DNA of 7,495 bases. It comes from Candidatus Omnitrophota bacterium. GTDB lineage: Bacteria > Omnitrophota > Gorgyraeia > Tantalellales > Tantalellaceae. The translations under genes were made by a program, and so were the position numbers. How positions within the stretch are numbered: position 1 is the stretch's first letter; every line of letters starts with the position of its first letter. The notes under the pieces were generated by a model that ran no database searches, was not told the DNA's origin, and saw only the letters and a program-made list of their open reading frames with translations. This document shows positions 1 through 5,999 of this stretch, in pieces. Location: contig JAHIZQ010000220.1 in the NCBI GenBank assembly GCA_018814505.1, positions 1-7,495 of the forward strand, in the 5' to 3' direction.

Positions 1-10
1 CTTTAAACAC
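1..10 (-). CDS. possible first codons of rplE (L5), cut by window edge
   Basis: rplE follows rplX in nearly all spc operons, so it is expected here. No ATG exists between the rplX stop and the window edge. A GTG at 8-10, read on the minus strand, opens GTG TTT AAA and would start with Met-Phe-Lys. Only a weak AAAAGAA stretch precedes it. The true start may lie beyond the edge; this entry is a marker, not a firm call. Confidence 0.2.
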
Positions 11-32
11 GTTTCTTTTAATCTGATAAAAC

Positions 33-344
33 TTACAAAACTTCTTTACATTTTTTACAATAACGGACTTTACTTTCGTCGTTCAATATGTCTTTTCCTA
101 TACGAGCGGATTGGTTACATCCCTTACATACAACTGCTAAATTTGATAAATTAATTGAAGCTTCTCGTTGTATAATCCCGCCTTGCTCATCCTGGCGAGA
201 ACGTTTTACATGTTTTTTAGTAAAATTAATGCCTTGAATTATTGCACGATTTTTTTTGGGATACACACGTAATACTTTTCCTGTTTTTCCTTTATCTTTT
301 CCCGCAAGAACCTTTACGGTATCATTCTTCTTGATATGAAACAT
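33..344 (-). CDS. rplX: 50S ribosomal protein L24 with four-cysteine C-terminal motif
   Basis: L24 is an assembly initiator of the large subunit with an N-terminal KOW domain, seen here as IKKNDTVKVLAGKDKGKTGK (4-23) followed by VLRVYPKKNRAIIQGINFTK. The C-terminal part has two CxxC pairs, C73-C76 and C96-C99, 19 residues apart (CKGC and CKKC), a zinc-ribbon-like layout found in many bacterial L24 proteins; metal binding is inferred. The 103 residues match the family. Start ATG has AGG seven bases upstream and a GGGG stretch further off, a weaker site than its neighbours. A 23-base gap separates it from rplN. Confidence 0.98.
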   Translation of the reverse strand: MFHIKKNDTVKVLAGKDKGKTGKVLRVYPKKNRAIIQGINFTKKHVKRSRQDEQGGIIQREASINLSNLAVVCKGCNQSARIGKDILNDESKVRYCKKCKEVL

Positions 345-367
345 GGTTATACCTATTCCCCTTATTT

Positions 368-736
368 TTAAATAACTTCCGGTGCTAATGAAACTATTTT
401 CATAAAATTTTTCTTACGTAATTCACGTGCCACCGGCCCAAAAACACGTGTACCACGAGGATTCCCGTCTTTATCTATAATAACAACAGCGTTATGATCA
501 AACCTTAAAACGCTTCCGTCATCACGCAATATTGGATAAGCTGTACGAACCACTACAGCCCGCACTACTTCACCTTTTTTAACATCTGCCGTTGGTGTCG
601 ACTCTTTTATATTACATGTAATAATGTCACCAATTATAGCGGTTCTTTTTCCTGATCTCCCGATAACCCCGATCATTGAAGCTTTTTTTGCTCCGCTATT
701 GTCTGCTACATCAAGTTTACTTCCCATTATAATCAT
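368..736 (-). CDS. rplN: 50S ribosomal protein L14
   Basis: L14 lies on the subunit interface of the 50S and is the target of the silencing factor RsfS in studied bacteria. At 122 residues it is exactly the standard length. Recognisable are [14 protein letters not shown] (6-19), [15 protein letters not shown] (51-65), [20 protein letters not shown] (78-97) and [20 protein letters not shown] (98-117). The first ATG is preferred over the one at codon 4 because AGGGAG lies nine bases upstream and the length then matches the family. In E. coli this gene opens the spc operon; here only 20 bases separate it from rpsQ and no promoter or terminator is seen, so S10 and spc probably form one transcript. 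Confidence 0.98.
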   Translation of the reverse strand: MIIMGSKLDVADNSGAKKASMIGVIGRSGKRTAIIGDIITCNIKESTPTADVKKGEVVRAVVVRTAYPILRDDGSVLRFDHNAVVIIDKDGNPRGTRVFGPVARELRKKNFMKIVSLAPEVI

Positions 737-756
737 CGGACGTTTCTCCCTCTACG

Positions 757-1014
757 TTACGCCTTTTTAAGAATTTCTGTAACTTTCCAACATTTGTCTT
801 TTGAAATCGGACGCGTTTCAACAATTTTTACAAGATCACCAACCGTTACTTCATTTTTTTCGTCATGCGCCTTAATTTTAATATGTTGCCTGACAAATTT
901 TTTATAAAGCGGGTGTCTTTTTCTTGTTTTCAACTCTACTGTAACAGTTTTATCCATCTTATCGCTTATTACCGTACCTGTTATCATTTTTTTATTAGGT
1001 TTATTGCCCTTCAC
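757..1014 (-). CDS. rpsQ: 30S ribosomal protein S17, GTG start
   Basis: S17 is an OB-fold protein that binds 16S rRNA early in 30S assembly. The 85-residue protein carries ITGTVISDKMDKTVTVEL (11-28), RHPLYKKFVRQHIKIKAHDE (33-52) and GDLVKIVETRPISKDKCW (59-76), the family signature. The start is GTG, with AAAGGAG at an ideal seven-base spacing inside rpmC; an ATG at codon 10 would cut off the first strand. The 14-base overlap with rpmC suggests coupled translation. Twenty bases separate it from rplN. Confidence 0.97.
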   Translation of the reverse strand: MKGNKPNKKMITGTVISDKMDKTVTVELKTRKRHPLYKKFVRQHIKIKAHDEKNEVTVGDLVKIVETRPISKDKCWKVTEILKKA

Positions 1015-1198
1015 TTTTCTTCTCCTTTAAAATGGTACAACATCTTGCGATATCGTGCCGCAAAAACCGAAATCTACTCGGTCTCTCTATCCGGCCTGAT
1101 GTAAGTTCAGTGCGTAGTTTAAATAATTGTTCTCTTAAAGACACAAGCTTATTTTCAATTTCAGCTATTGTCATATTTTTTATTTCGTTCGGCTTCAA
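1001..1198 (-). CDS. rpmC: 50S ribosomal protein L29, TTG start
   Basis: L29 is a small two-helix protein next to L23 at the tunnel exit. The 65-residue product shows the usual pattern: [20 protein letters not shown] then [15 protein letters not shown] (21-35) and a second helix with [19 protein letters not shown] (42-60). The start is TTG, supported by GGGGAGG six bases upstream and by alignment with the usual MKxxEIR-type N-terminus; the alternative ATG at codon 9 would remove the first conserved turn. It overlaps rplP by four bases (TTGA) and rpsQ by 14 bases. CC at 53-54 is unusual but plausible. Confidence 0.95.
   Translation of the reverse strand: MKPNEIKNMTIAEIENKLVSLREQLFKLRTELTSGRIERPSRFRFLRHDIARCCTILKEKKSEGQ
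1022..1028 (-). promoter_or_regulatory. Shine-Dalgarno site of rpsQ, inside rpmC
   Basis: AAAGGAG on the minus strand lies seven bases before the GTG at 1012-1014 and fixes that codon as the rpsQ start. It is embedded in the last codons of rpmC. Confidence 0.8.
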
Positions 1199-1614
1199 GC
1201 TCGGCCTCCCCTCGATACAAATTTAGTCTTCATAGACAATTTATGCGCCGACAACCTAAAAGCTTCCCGCGCCATGTCATGCTGAACGCCTTCCATTTCA
1301 AAAATAATCCGGCCTTTCTTAACCACGGCAACCCATCCTGCCGGAGATCCTTTTCCTTTTCCCATACGAGTTTCTGCGGCCGTCTTGGTTATTGGTTTAT
1401 CTGGAAACACGCGTATCCATAATTTTCCAGCTCTTCCGGTTTCACGCATAAGAGCAACACGCGCGGCTTCTATCTGTTTGTCCGACATCCAGGCTGTTTC
1501 CAGAGCCTTTAGTCCGTACTCTCCGAAATTAAGCGTACTAGCTAAAAAACTCTTGCCTTTACGTTTGCCTCTCTGTTGTTTTCTAAATTTTACCCGTTTA
1601 GGCATTAATGCCAT
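1195..1614 (-). CDS. rplP: 50S ribosomal protein L16
   Basis: L16 organises the aminoacyl-tRNA site of the large subunit. The 139-residue protein (family about 137) begins [16 protein letters not shown] and contains [11 protein letters not shown] (29-39), [20 protein letters not shown] (53-72) and [19 protein letters not shown] (83-101). R83 aligns with the hydroxylated Arg81 of E. coli, and MGKGKG is kept. The first ATG is preferred over the ATG at codon 4 because GGGAG lies four bases and GAGGAG ten bases upstream of it. The gene ends in TGA that overlaps the rpmC TTG start (TTGA), and its last codons carry the rpmC ribosome-binding site. Confidence 0.98.
   Translation of the reverse strand: MALMPKRVKFRKQQRGKRKGKSFLASTLNFGEYGLKALETAWMSDKQIEAARVALMRETGRAGKLWIRVFPDKPITKTAAETRMGKGKGSPAGWVAVVKKGRIIFEMEGVQHDMAREAFRLSAHKLSMKTKFVSRGGRA
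1205..1211 (-). promoter_or_regulatory. Shine-Dalgarno site of rpmC, inside rplP
   Basis: GGGGAGG on the minus strand sits six bases before the TTG at 1196-1198. Its strength and spacing support TTG as the rpmC start over an ATG eight codons downstream, which has no comparable site. Confidence 0.8.
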
Positions 1615-1643
1615 TGTTCTCCCGCTCCTCTCACTTAAGCTAA

Positions 1644-2324
1644 TTACTTCATCGCTGGTTTTTCTTTATTGTCATCCTTTTTATTGTCATTCTCAAATTT
1701 TTCACCTTTGTATATCCAAACTTTTATGCCGATAATACCATAAGTAGTTCTCGCTTCTGAAAACCCATAATCGATATCCGCCCGAATTGTCTGAAGGGGT
1801 ATCTTTCCCCATTTGTATCCTTCAGAACGCGCGATTTCCGCGCCTCCCAAACGCCCAGAACATTTAATTTTTATACCTTCACCACCGGCATCTTTATGCG
1901 CCTGAATGGTCTTTTTCATGGCGCGGCGAAACGCTACACGTTTTACAAGCTGAAAAGCCAGATTGTCCGCGACAATTTTCGCGTCTAAAGACGGGGTCTT
2001 AACTTCCAAAATATCAATAAAAACCTTTGTCTGATCCCCCACCATATTCAGGATATCTTCTTTCAGTTTTTCTATCTGCGTGCCTTTGCGTCCGATAACC
2101 ATTCCAGGCCGGCCTGAATAAATCATTACGCGAACACGATTACTTGTTCTTTCAATATCAACGTGCGATATGTGCGCCATAGACATCTCTTTTTCAATTA
2201 ACCTGCGTATTTTATTGTCCTGAAAAAGCTTTTGCGCAAAATCCTGCTTTGTCGCATACCACCGGCTGTTCCAACTACGCGTTACGCCAATACGAAAACT
2301 TATCGGATGAACCTTCTGTCCCAT
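1644..2324 (-). CDS. rpsC: 30S ribosomal protein S3
   Basis: S3 lies at the mRNA entry channel and, with S4 and S5, gives the ribosome its mRNA helicase activity. The N-terminus [13 protein letters not shown] is typical. A type II KH domain carries the GRKG loop (78-81, in [12 protein letters not shown]), the basic FRRAMKK patch (132-138) matches helicase residues known in E. coli, and the C-terminal domain holds [12 protein letters not shown] (157-168) and [12 protein letters not shown] (185-196). Start ATG has AGGGAG eight bases upstream. The final 20 residues are a charged Asn/Asp/Lys tail containing a 15-base imperfect tandem repeat (1665-1690). Total 226 residues, within the family range. 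Confidence 0.98.
   Translation of the reverse strand: MGQKVHPISFRIGVTRSWNSRWYATKQDFAQKLFQDNKIRRLIEKEMSMAHISHVDIERTSNRVRVMIYSGRPGMVIGRKGTQIEKLKEDILNMVGDQTKVFIDILEVKTPSLDAKIVADNLAFQLVKRVAFRRAMKKTIQAHKDAGGEGIKIKCSGRLGGAEIARSEGYKWGKIPLQTIRADIDYGFSEARTTYGIIGIKVWIYKGEKFENDNKKDDNKEKPAMK
1665..1690 (-). repeat. 15-base imperfect tandem repeat in the rpsC tail
   Basis: TTTATTGTCAT occurs at 1665-1675 and again at 1680-1690 on the plus strand, a period of 15 bases. In frame it encodes DNK twice (NDNKK then DDNKE) in the disordered-looking end of S3. It keeps the frame, as expected of a slippage duplication in a tolerant region. Confidence 0.6.
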
Positions 2325-2336
2325 ATTTAATGCTCC

Positions 2337-2714
2337 CTAATCTTTCTTGTTTCCTTTTTTCGGTCCCTTTTTTAAAATAACTTTGTCAAGTTCAACATAT
2401 ATATGCGCTGTCCTGTGTCTAATCGCAGAGGCACGTCCCATTGTTGCGGCTCTGAATCTTTTCAACATTGGCCCGCCGTCAATTTTTATTCCCGAGATAA
2501 CTATTTCTTTTGAAAGCATTTTTTCCGATCTATTGTTATTTAAATTCGCAAACGCGGAATTCACAACTTTACAAATCGGCTCACTAGCTCTTTTATTCAC
2601 ATTCTCCAAAATAAAATTTGCTTCCTCGACTGTTTTCCCCTTTATCAACTCGCTCACTAAACGGGCTTTCCGAGCTGAAATTCTTACATATTTTGCTTCT
2701 GCTTTTGCAAGCAT
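2337..2714 (-). CDS. rplV: 50S ribosomal protein L22
   Basis: L22 contacts all 23S rRNA domains, and its long beta-hairpin forms part of the exit-tunnel constriction, the site of some macrolide-resistance changes in other species. The 125-residue protein shows AKYVRISARKARLVSELIKG (7-26), the central helices with NSAFANLNNN (52-61), and the hairpin segment IKIDGGPMLKRFRAATMGRA (76-95) followed by SAIRHRTAHIYVEL. The C-terminal KKGPKKGNKKD is a basic tail of modest length. Start ATG has GAGG seven bases upstream. The TAG stop is directly followed by the rpsC ribosome-binding site (AGGGAG). Confidence 0.98.
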   Translation of the reverse strand: MLAKAEAKYVRISARKARLVSELIKGKTVEEANFILENVNKRASEPICKVVNSAFANLNNNRSEKMLSKEIVISGIKIDGGPMLKRFRAATMGRASAIRHRTAHIYVELDKVILKKGPKKGNKKD

Positions 2715-2792
2715 TTTATTCCCTCACTTTACTTTGTTCCAATATAAGCTTCCACTAAAACTGATACGCGAAAACCGTAATTAAAATTTGTC
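2715..2792 (-). other. 78-base rpsS-rplV spacer
   Basis: This is the longest non-coding gap inside the ribosomal-protein run. It is AT-rich and carries the rplV SD, GAGG, seven bases before the ATG. rplV cannot extend upstream because an in-frame TGA lies three codons before its ATG. No terminator and no convincing promoter were found; TATATT occurs but without a matching -35 box. Confidence 0.5.
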
Positions 2793-3077
2793 TTAAGTCT
2801 TTTCAACCGAAACTTTTGTCGCCGCGCCATGACTCCTGAACGTCCTCGTCGGAGCAAACTCACCTAATTTGTGCCCTACCATGTTTTCCGTAATAAAAAC
2901 CGGGAAAAATTTCTTGCCATTGTGAATAGACATTGTTATGCCTACAAATTCCGGCAGTATTACCGACCTTCTTGACCATGTTTTTATAGGCTTCTTACTG
3001 CCGATTTCTACCATTTTGCGGATTTTTCTCATTAAGCTTTCATCAACAAAAGGCCCCTTTTTTACTGACCGTGCCAT
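2793..3077 (-). CDS. rpsS: 30S ribosomal protein S19
   Basis: S19 binds 16S rRNA in the 30S head together with S13 and contacts the A-site region. The 94-residue product has the full family pattern: [15 protein letters not shown] at the N-terminus, [14 protein letters not shown] (33-46) and [16 protein letters not shown] (68-83). Start ATG is three bases after the rplB stop codon, with GGAGG nine bases upstream inside rplB, so coupled translation is likely. Downstream lies the longest gap of the ribosomal run, 78 bases before rplV. Confidence 0.98.
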   Translation of the reverse strand: MARSVKKGPFVDESLMRKIRKMVEIGSKKPIKTWSRRSVILPEFVGITMSIHNGKKFFPVFITENMVGHKLGEFAPTRTFRSHGAATKVSVEKT

Positions 3078-3080
3078 ATT

Positions 3081-3905
3081 TTACTTCCTCCGTTTTACAA
3101 TTTTATTGTTTGAAGCCTTCTTTTTTTTACGTGTTTTTAGGCCTTTAGTAATTTTTCCCCAAGGCGTAACAGGATGTCTTCCTCCGGAAGACTTCCCCTC
3201 ACCGCCGCCCATGGGATGATCAACCGGGTTCTTCGCAACAGCACGCGACTTCGGTCTGCGACCGAGATGTCTTACTCTTCCAGCTTTCCCATGCGAAATG
3301 TTTTCATGATCAACATTTCCAACTTTTCCAATAGACGCGTAACATTCCTCTTTAACCAAACGAACTTCACCGCTGGGCATACGCAAATGAATATTACTGC
3401 CGTCTTTCGCGTCAACCATAGCACTATTTCCGGCAGAACGAGCAATCTTTGCGCCTCTACCGGGATTCATTTCAATACAATAAACTTCTGCTCCCAACGG
3501 AACATGTTTCAAAGGCATTGAGTTGCCAATTTCAATTTTAACTTTTACGCCGCTTTCCACCGTGGTTCCAACTGTTAATCCTACAGGCGCGATAACGTAT
3601 TTTTTTTCGCCATCCTGATAGCAGACAAGCGCAATCCTCGCAGAACGGTTCGGATCATATTCAATTGCCTCAACTACACCTGGAATCTCCTTTTTAGTAT
3701 AGCGAAAATCCACTAAACGATACCGCCTTTTATGCCCGCCTCCACGCGCGCGTGAGGTTATACGTCCCAAATTATTTCGACCACCTTTTTTACGCAAAGG
3801 TACTGTTAACGCTTTTTCCGGTTTAGTTTTCGTAATTTCATCAAAAGACGAAACACTTCCCCATCTTCTCCCTGGTGTAACTGGATTATATTTTTTAACA
3901 GCCAT
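3081..3905 (-). CDS. rplB: 50S ribosomal protein L2
   Basis: L2 is one of the most conserved large-subunit proteins and is needed for subunit joining and peptidyl transfer. The 274-residue product matches E. coli (273). Visible are the N-terminal RNA-binding part with [19 protein letters not shown] (42-60), the central SH3/OB-like region, and the C-terminal block [20 protein letters not shown] (226-245). The key histidine equivalent to E. coli His229 is kept (H230); the second His of the E. coli HPHGGGEG motif is Met here, a variant found in several phyla. The lysine/arginine tail is normal. Start ATG has GAGG nine bases upstream, inside the end of rplW. The SD of rpsS (GGAGG, 3087-3091) lies within its last codons. 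Confidence 0.98.
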   Translation of the reverse strand: MAVKKYNPVTPGRRWGSVSSFDEITKTKPEKALTVPLRKKGGRNNLGRITSRARGGGHKRRYRLVDFRYTKKEIPGVVEAIEYDPNRSARIALVCYQDGEKKYVIAPVGLTVGTTVESGVKVKIEIGNSMPLKHVPLGAEVYCIEMNPGRGAKIARSAGNSAMVDAKDGSNIHLRMPSGEVRLVKEECYASIGKVGNVDHENISHGKAGRVRHLGRRPKSRAVAKNPVDHPMGGGEGKSSGGRHPVTPWGKITKGLKTRKKKKASNNKIVKRRK

Positions 3906-3906
3906 A

Positions 3907-4185
3907 CTAAGTTACCTCAATTCTATTATCCTGTTTCAAAGTTACAATCGCCTTTTTCCACGAAGATGTCATGCCTTCATGAAATCGAACGCGTTTTTTC
4001 TTCCCCCTAACGTTCATCACATGCACGTTATTAACTTTCACGTTGTATATATCTTCAACTGCTTTTTTTATTTCGATTTTATTAGCTCTTTTATCCACTT
4101 TAAAAAAATATTTATTCTGAACAAGCAAATCCGTTCCCTTTTCAGTCCGAATCATATTTTTTATGACATCATGCGCTGTTTTCAT
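3907..4185 (-). CDS. rplW: 50S ribosomal protein L23
   Basis: L23 sits at the tunnel exit and is the docking site for trigger factor and SRP in studied bacteria. The 92-residue protein is slightly short of the common 95-100. Features are [15 protein letters not shown] (6-20), [16 protein letters not shown] (36-51) and the basic hairpin loop [21 protein letters not shown] (59-79), followed by the final strand. The start ATG overlaps the rplD TGA by four bases (ATGA) and has AGAGG five bases upstream inside rplD, a classic coupled arrangement. Only one base separates its TAG from the rplB ATG. Confidence 0.97.
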   Translation of the reverse strand: MKTAHDVIKNMIRTEKGTDLLVQNKYFFKVDKRANKIEIKKAVEDIYNVKVNNVHVMNVRGKKKRVRFHEGMTSSWKKAIVTLKQDNRIEVT

Positions 4186-4817
4186 TTTACCCTCTCAGCC
4201 AGTTTTTCAAGTGCTTCTTTTTCAATTATTAAATGTTCGTTTACCAATACATCACGCGCGTTAATGTTTCGGCCTTCCATCAAACTTACGTTTTTAATAT
4301 TACGCACAGCGCGTTTTACATTTTCAGATATTTCATCAACAACTATCAACGTTTTACCTTCAACTTTTAATTTCTCAAGTATATTTCCAAAATCTTTTGT
4401 TTTATGGCTTTTTAAATCCAGCTTCACTACGGCTTTAACAACATTTTCTTTTAAACGCGCGTTTAAAGTTGATAATAGGGCTTTCTTAACGGCTTTTTTC
4501 GGCAAAGCATAACCAAAATCACGCGGTCTGGGTCCAAAAGCAATACCGCCATGCCGCCATATAGGGTTTCTTGACGATCCGACTCTGGCACGACCAGTAC
4601 CTTTTTGACGCCAGGGTTTTACCCCGCCACCGGAAACTTCGGCTCTCGTTTTTGTTGACGCAACTGTTTTTCGGCTATTCTCTTCATACATTTTTTTTGC
4701 TTCATAAAGAAGCGTATAATTGACTTTGCCGTCAAACAAATGTTCATCTAACTGGATGTAATCTACAACTTTTCCGTTTAAATCATACACAGATAATCTA
4801 TTATTCACTTGTTCCAT
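4182..4817 (-). CDS. rplD: 50S ribosomal protein L4
   Basis: L4 lines the narrow part of the exit tunnel with L22; in E. coli it also represses its own S10 operon, which cannot be inferred here. The 211-residue product is of normal length. The N-terminal strand LSVYDLNGKVVD (8-19) is followed by the conserved extended loop (about 56-95) with KPWRQKGTGRARVGS (67-81) and NPIWRHGGIAFGPRPRDF (84-101), then the C-terminal Rossmann-like part with TLIVVDE. The ATG lies 17 bases inside the end of rplC, with only a weak purine stretch (AGAGA) before it, so translational coupling to rplC is likely. Its stop overlaps the rplW start as ATGA. Confidence 0.98.
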   Translation of the reverse strand: MEQVNNRLSVYDLNGKVVDYIQLDEHLFDGKVNYTLLYEAKKMYEENSRKTVASTKTRAEVSGGGVKPWRQKGTGRARVGSSRNPIWRHGGIAFGPRPRDFGYALPKKAVKKALLSTLNARLKENVVKAVVKLDLKSHKTKDFGNILEKLKVEGKTLIVVDEISENVKRAVRNIKNVSLMEGRNINARDVLVNEHLIIEKEALEKLAERVK

Positions 4818-5526
4818 CTTTAGTCTCTTTTTCCTTTGTTTGTTCAGTTACGGTTTCATCCTGTTCCGGCTCTTCTTCCTTAATACGCTTTGCAAGTACC
4901 TTCTTCTTTGCATACTTCACAGTCAAATATATACCGTTTGCACCCGGAACAGCTCCCTTAACTGCTATAGTGCTATTTTCAGTATTTACGTCAACAATAA
5001 CTATATTCTGAACAGTTGTCTGGGCATTGCCAAGATGACCAGGCATGCCATGTCCCTTTGTAACTCGTGATGGAAAGGAACTCGCACCAATCGATCCTGG
5101 CGCACGATGTGACATCGACCCATGTGTTTCTTGCCCTCCACTCCATCCACACCTTTTCATCCCACCCTGAAAACCTTTTCCTTTAGAACGTCCTGTGATA
5201 TCCACAAAATCGCCCTTTTGAAAAATACGGCTGGTTATTTCATCTCCTACCTTTAAATCAGAAACATCTTCACAACGCAATTCTTTTACAAATTTTTTAG
5301 GAGCTAATTTATTTTTTTTCAGATACACTCTTTGCGGTTTTTTGACCCGATTTTCCTTTGTATCATCATACCCTAGTTGCACCGCAGTATAGCCCGCGTT
5401 TTTAACAGTCTTTATTGCCTGAACAAGACATGGACCAACTTTAAGAACCGTCACCGGAATTCTTCTGCCGTTATCACTAAAAATCTGTGTCATTCCTATC
5501 TTTTTTCCTAATATACCCGGAACCAT
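4801..5526 (-). CDS. rplC: 50S ribosomal protein L3 with acidic C-terminal tail
   Basis: L3 is an early assembly protein of the large subunit whose central loop reaches towards the peptidyl-transferase centre. The ATG at 5526 is chosen because GAGAGG lies five bases upstream and the product then begins [16 protein letters not shown], the normal L3 N-terminus. The family core shows [14 protein letters not shown] (118-131), the loop [12 protein letters not shown] (136-147) and [17 protein letters not shown] (158-174). At the residue equivalent to the methylated Gln150 of E. coli there is His (H164). Core similarity ends near residue 205; a further 36 or so residues form a lysine patch and then a Glu/Thr/Asp-rich tail (11 acidic residues in the last 25), giving 241 residues instead of about 205-215. 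The tail overlaps the rplD start by 17 bases. Confidence 0.97.
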   Translation of the reverse strand: MVPGILGKKIGMTQIFSDNGRRIPVTVLKVGPCLVQAIKTVKNAGYTAVQLGYDDTKENRVKKPQRVYLKKNKLAPKKFVKELRCEDVSDLKVGDEITSRIFQKGDFVDITGRSKGKGFQGGMKRCGWSGGQETHGSMSHRAPGSIGASSFPSRVTKGHGMPGHLGNAQTTVQNIVIVDVNTENSTIAVKGAVPGANGIYLTVKYAKKKVLAKRIKEEEPEQDETVTEQTKEKETKDGTSE

Positions 5527-5531
5527 GTTTT

Positions 5532-5537
5532 CCTCTC
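5532..5537 (-). promoter_or_regulatory. Shine-Dalgarno site that fixes the rplC start
   Basis: GAGAGG on the minus strand lies five bases before the ATG at 5524-5526. An in-frame GTG eight codons further upstream (5548-5550) has no purine-rich site before it, so this SD decides for the internal ATG. Confidence 0.8.
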
Positions 5538-5541
5538 TTTT

Positions 5542-5579
5542 TGCGGACACCGATAGTACGAAAATCTAAAAATTCCGCA
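5542..5579 (-). repeat. inverted repeat in the rpsJ-rplC spacer
   Basis: TGCGGA (5574-5579 on the minus strand) and TCCGCA (5542-5547) are perfect 6-bp inverted arms separated by 26 bases. They begin right after the rpsJ stop codon and end five bases before the GAGAGG ribosome-binding site of rplC. A long-range hairpin in the rplC leader is possible, but the loop is large and the stem short, so it may be chance. Confidence 0.3.
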
Positions 5580-5897
5580 TTATTTAATTTCTACATCAAC
5601 GCCCGCCGGTAAATCCAGTTTACGCAAAGAATCAATTGTTTTTGACGTTGGATCAACTATATCCAAAAGGCGTTTATGTGTTTTTAATTCAAATTGTTCA
5701 CGTGATTTTTTATCAACGTGTGGCGAACGTAAAACTGTATAAAGTTCCCGTCTCGTAGGTAAAGGTACTGGGCCTATAACCTGTGCACCGGTTCTCTTTA
5801 CTGTTTCAACTATTTCACTCATTGAAACATCAAGAAGCTTATGATCGAACGATTTTAAACGCAGTCTTACTTTTGATTGTTTCGCATCTTTTGCCAT
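5580..5897 (-). CDS. rpsJ: 30S ribosomal protein S10
   Basis: S10 is a head protein of the small subunit and, in bacteria such as E. coli, also partners NusB in antitermination (family knowledge). The 105-residue product matches the usual 102-105. Recognisable blocks are [13 protein letters not shown] (11-23), the GPVPLPTRR segment (42-50) and [13 protein letters not shown] (58-70) in the long loop, ending [10 protein letters not shown]. Start ATG follows GAGG at a spacing of five bases. It is the first ribosomal-protein gene after tuf, with a 102-base spacer and no terminator, so co-transcription with tuf is likely. A separate S10 promoter in the spacer could not be made out. Confidence 0.98.
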   Translation of the reverse strand: MAKDAKQSKVRLRLKSFDHKLLDVSMSEIVETVKRTGAQVIGPVPLPTRRELYTVLRSPHVDKKSREQFELKTHKRLLDIVDPTSKTIDSLRKLDLPAGVDVEIK

Positions 5898-5946
5898 TTT
5901 TTCCTCGCAAGTCGTCTCTTTTATGTTGAGTTATATCTTTAACTTT

Positions 5947-5955
5947 TTATCCACA
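5947..5955 (+). promoter_or_regulatory. consensus DnaA-box nonamer in the tuf-rpsJ spacer
   Basis: TTATCCACA is an exact match to the high-affinity DnaA box consensus (TTATNCACA). It is a lone site in the 102-base AT-rich spacer, so chance is a fair explanation: about a 6 percent expectation for one exact 9-mer anywhere in the window on either strand, higher in AT-rich DNA. Binding is not shown by the sequence alone. Confidence 0.3.
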
Positions 5956-5963
5956 AACCACAG

Positions 5964-5989
5964 TGTCCGTTTATAGTTTTCAACAGACA
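5964..5989 (-). other. stem-loop just downstream of tuf
   Basis: On the minus strand TGTCTGTT (5982-5989) pairs with AACGGACA (5964-5971) in an 8-bp stem with one G-U pair and a 10-base loop. It begins 10 bases after the tuf stop codon. No U-tract follows, so it is not a normal intrinsic terminator. It could be an mRNA processing or stability element that separates tuf from S10-operon messages; that role is a guess. Confidence 0.4.
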
Positions 5990-5999
5990 TTAAATTCCC

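Noticed and set aside
3979..4512. A 177-codon plus-strand reading frame across rplW and rplD
   Set aside because: Antisense shadow of two well-supported genes, rich in Phe/Ser/Thr as expected from the complement of lysine-rich sequence.
5527..5550. Upstream GTG as an alternative rplC start, adding eight residues
   Set aside because: No SD lies before the GTG, its codons include the SD of the internal ATG, and L3 proteins normally start at the equivalent of that ATG.
5917..5960. Minus-strand TTGTGG ... TATAAC in the tuf-rpsJ spacer as an S10 promoter
   Set aside because: The spacer is 15 bases and the -35 match is poor. It may still be a weak promoter but cannot be supported.
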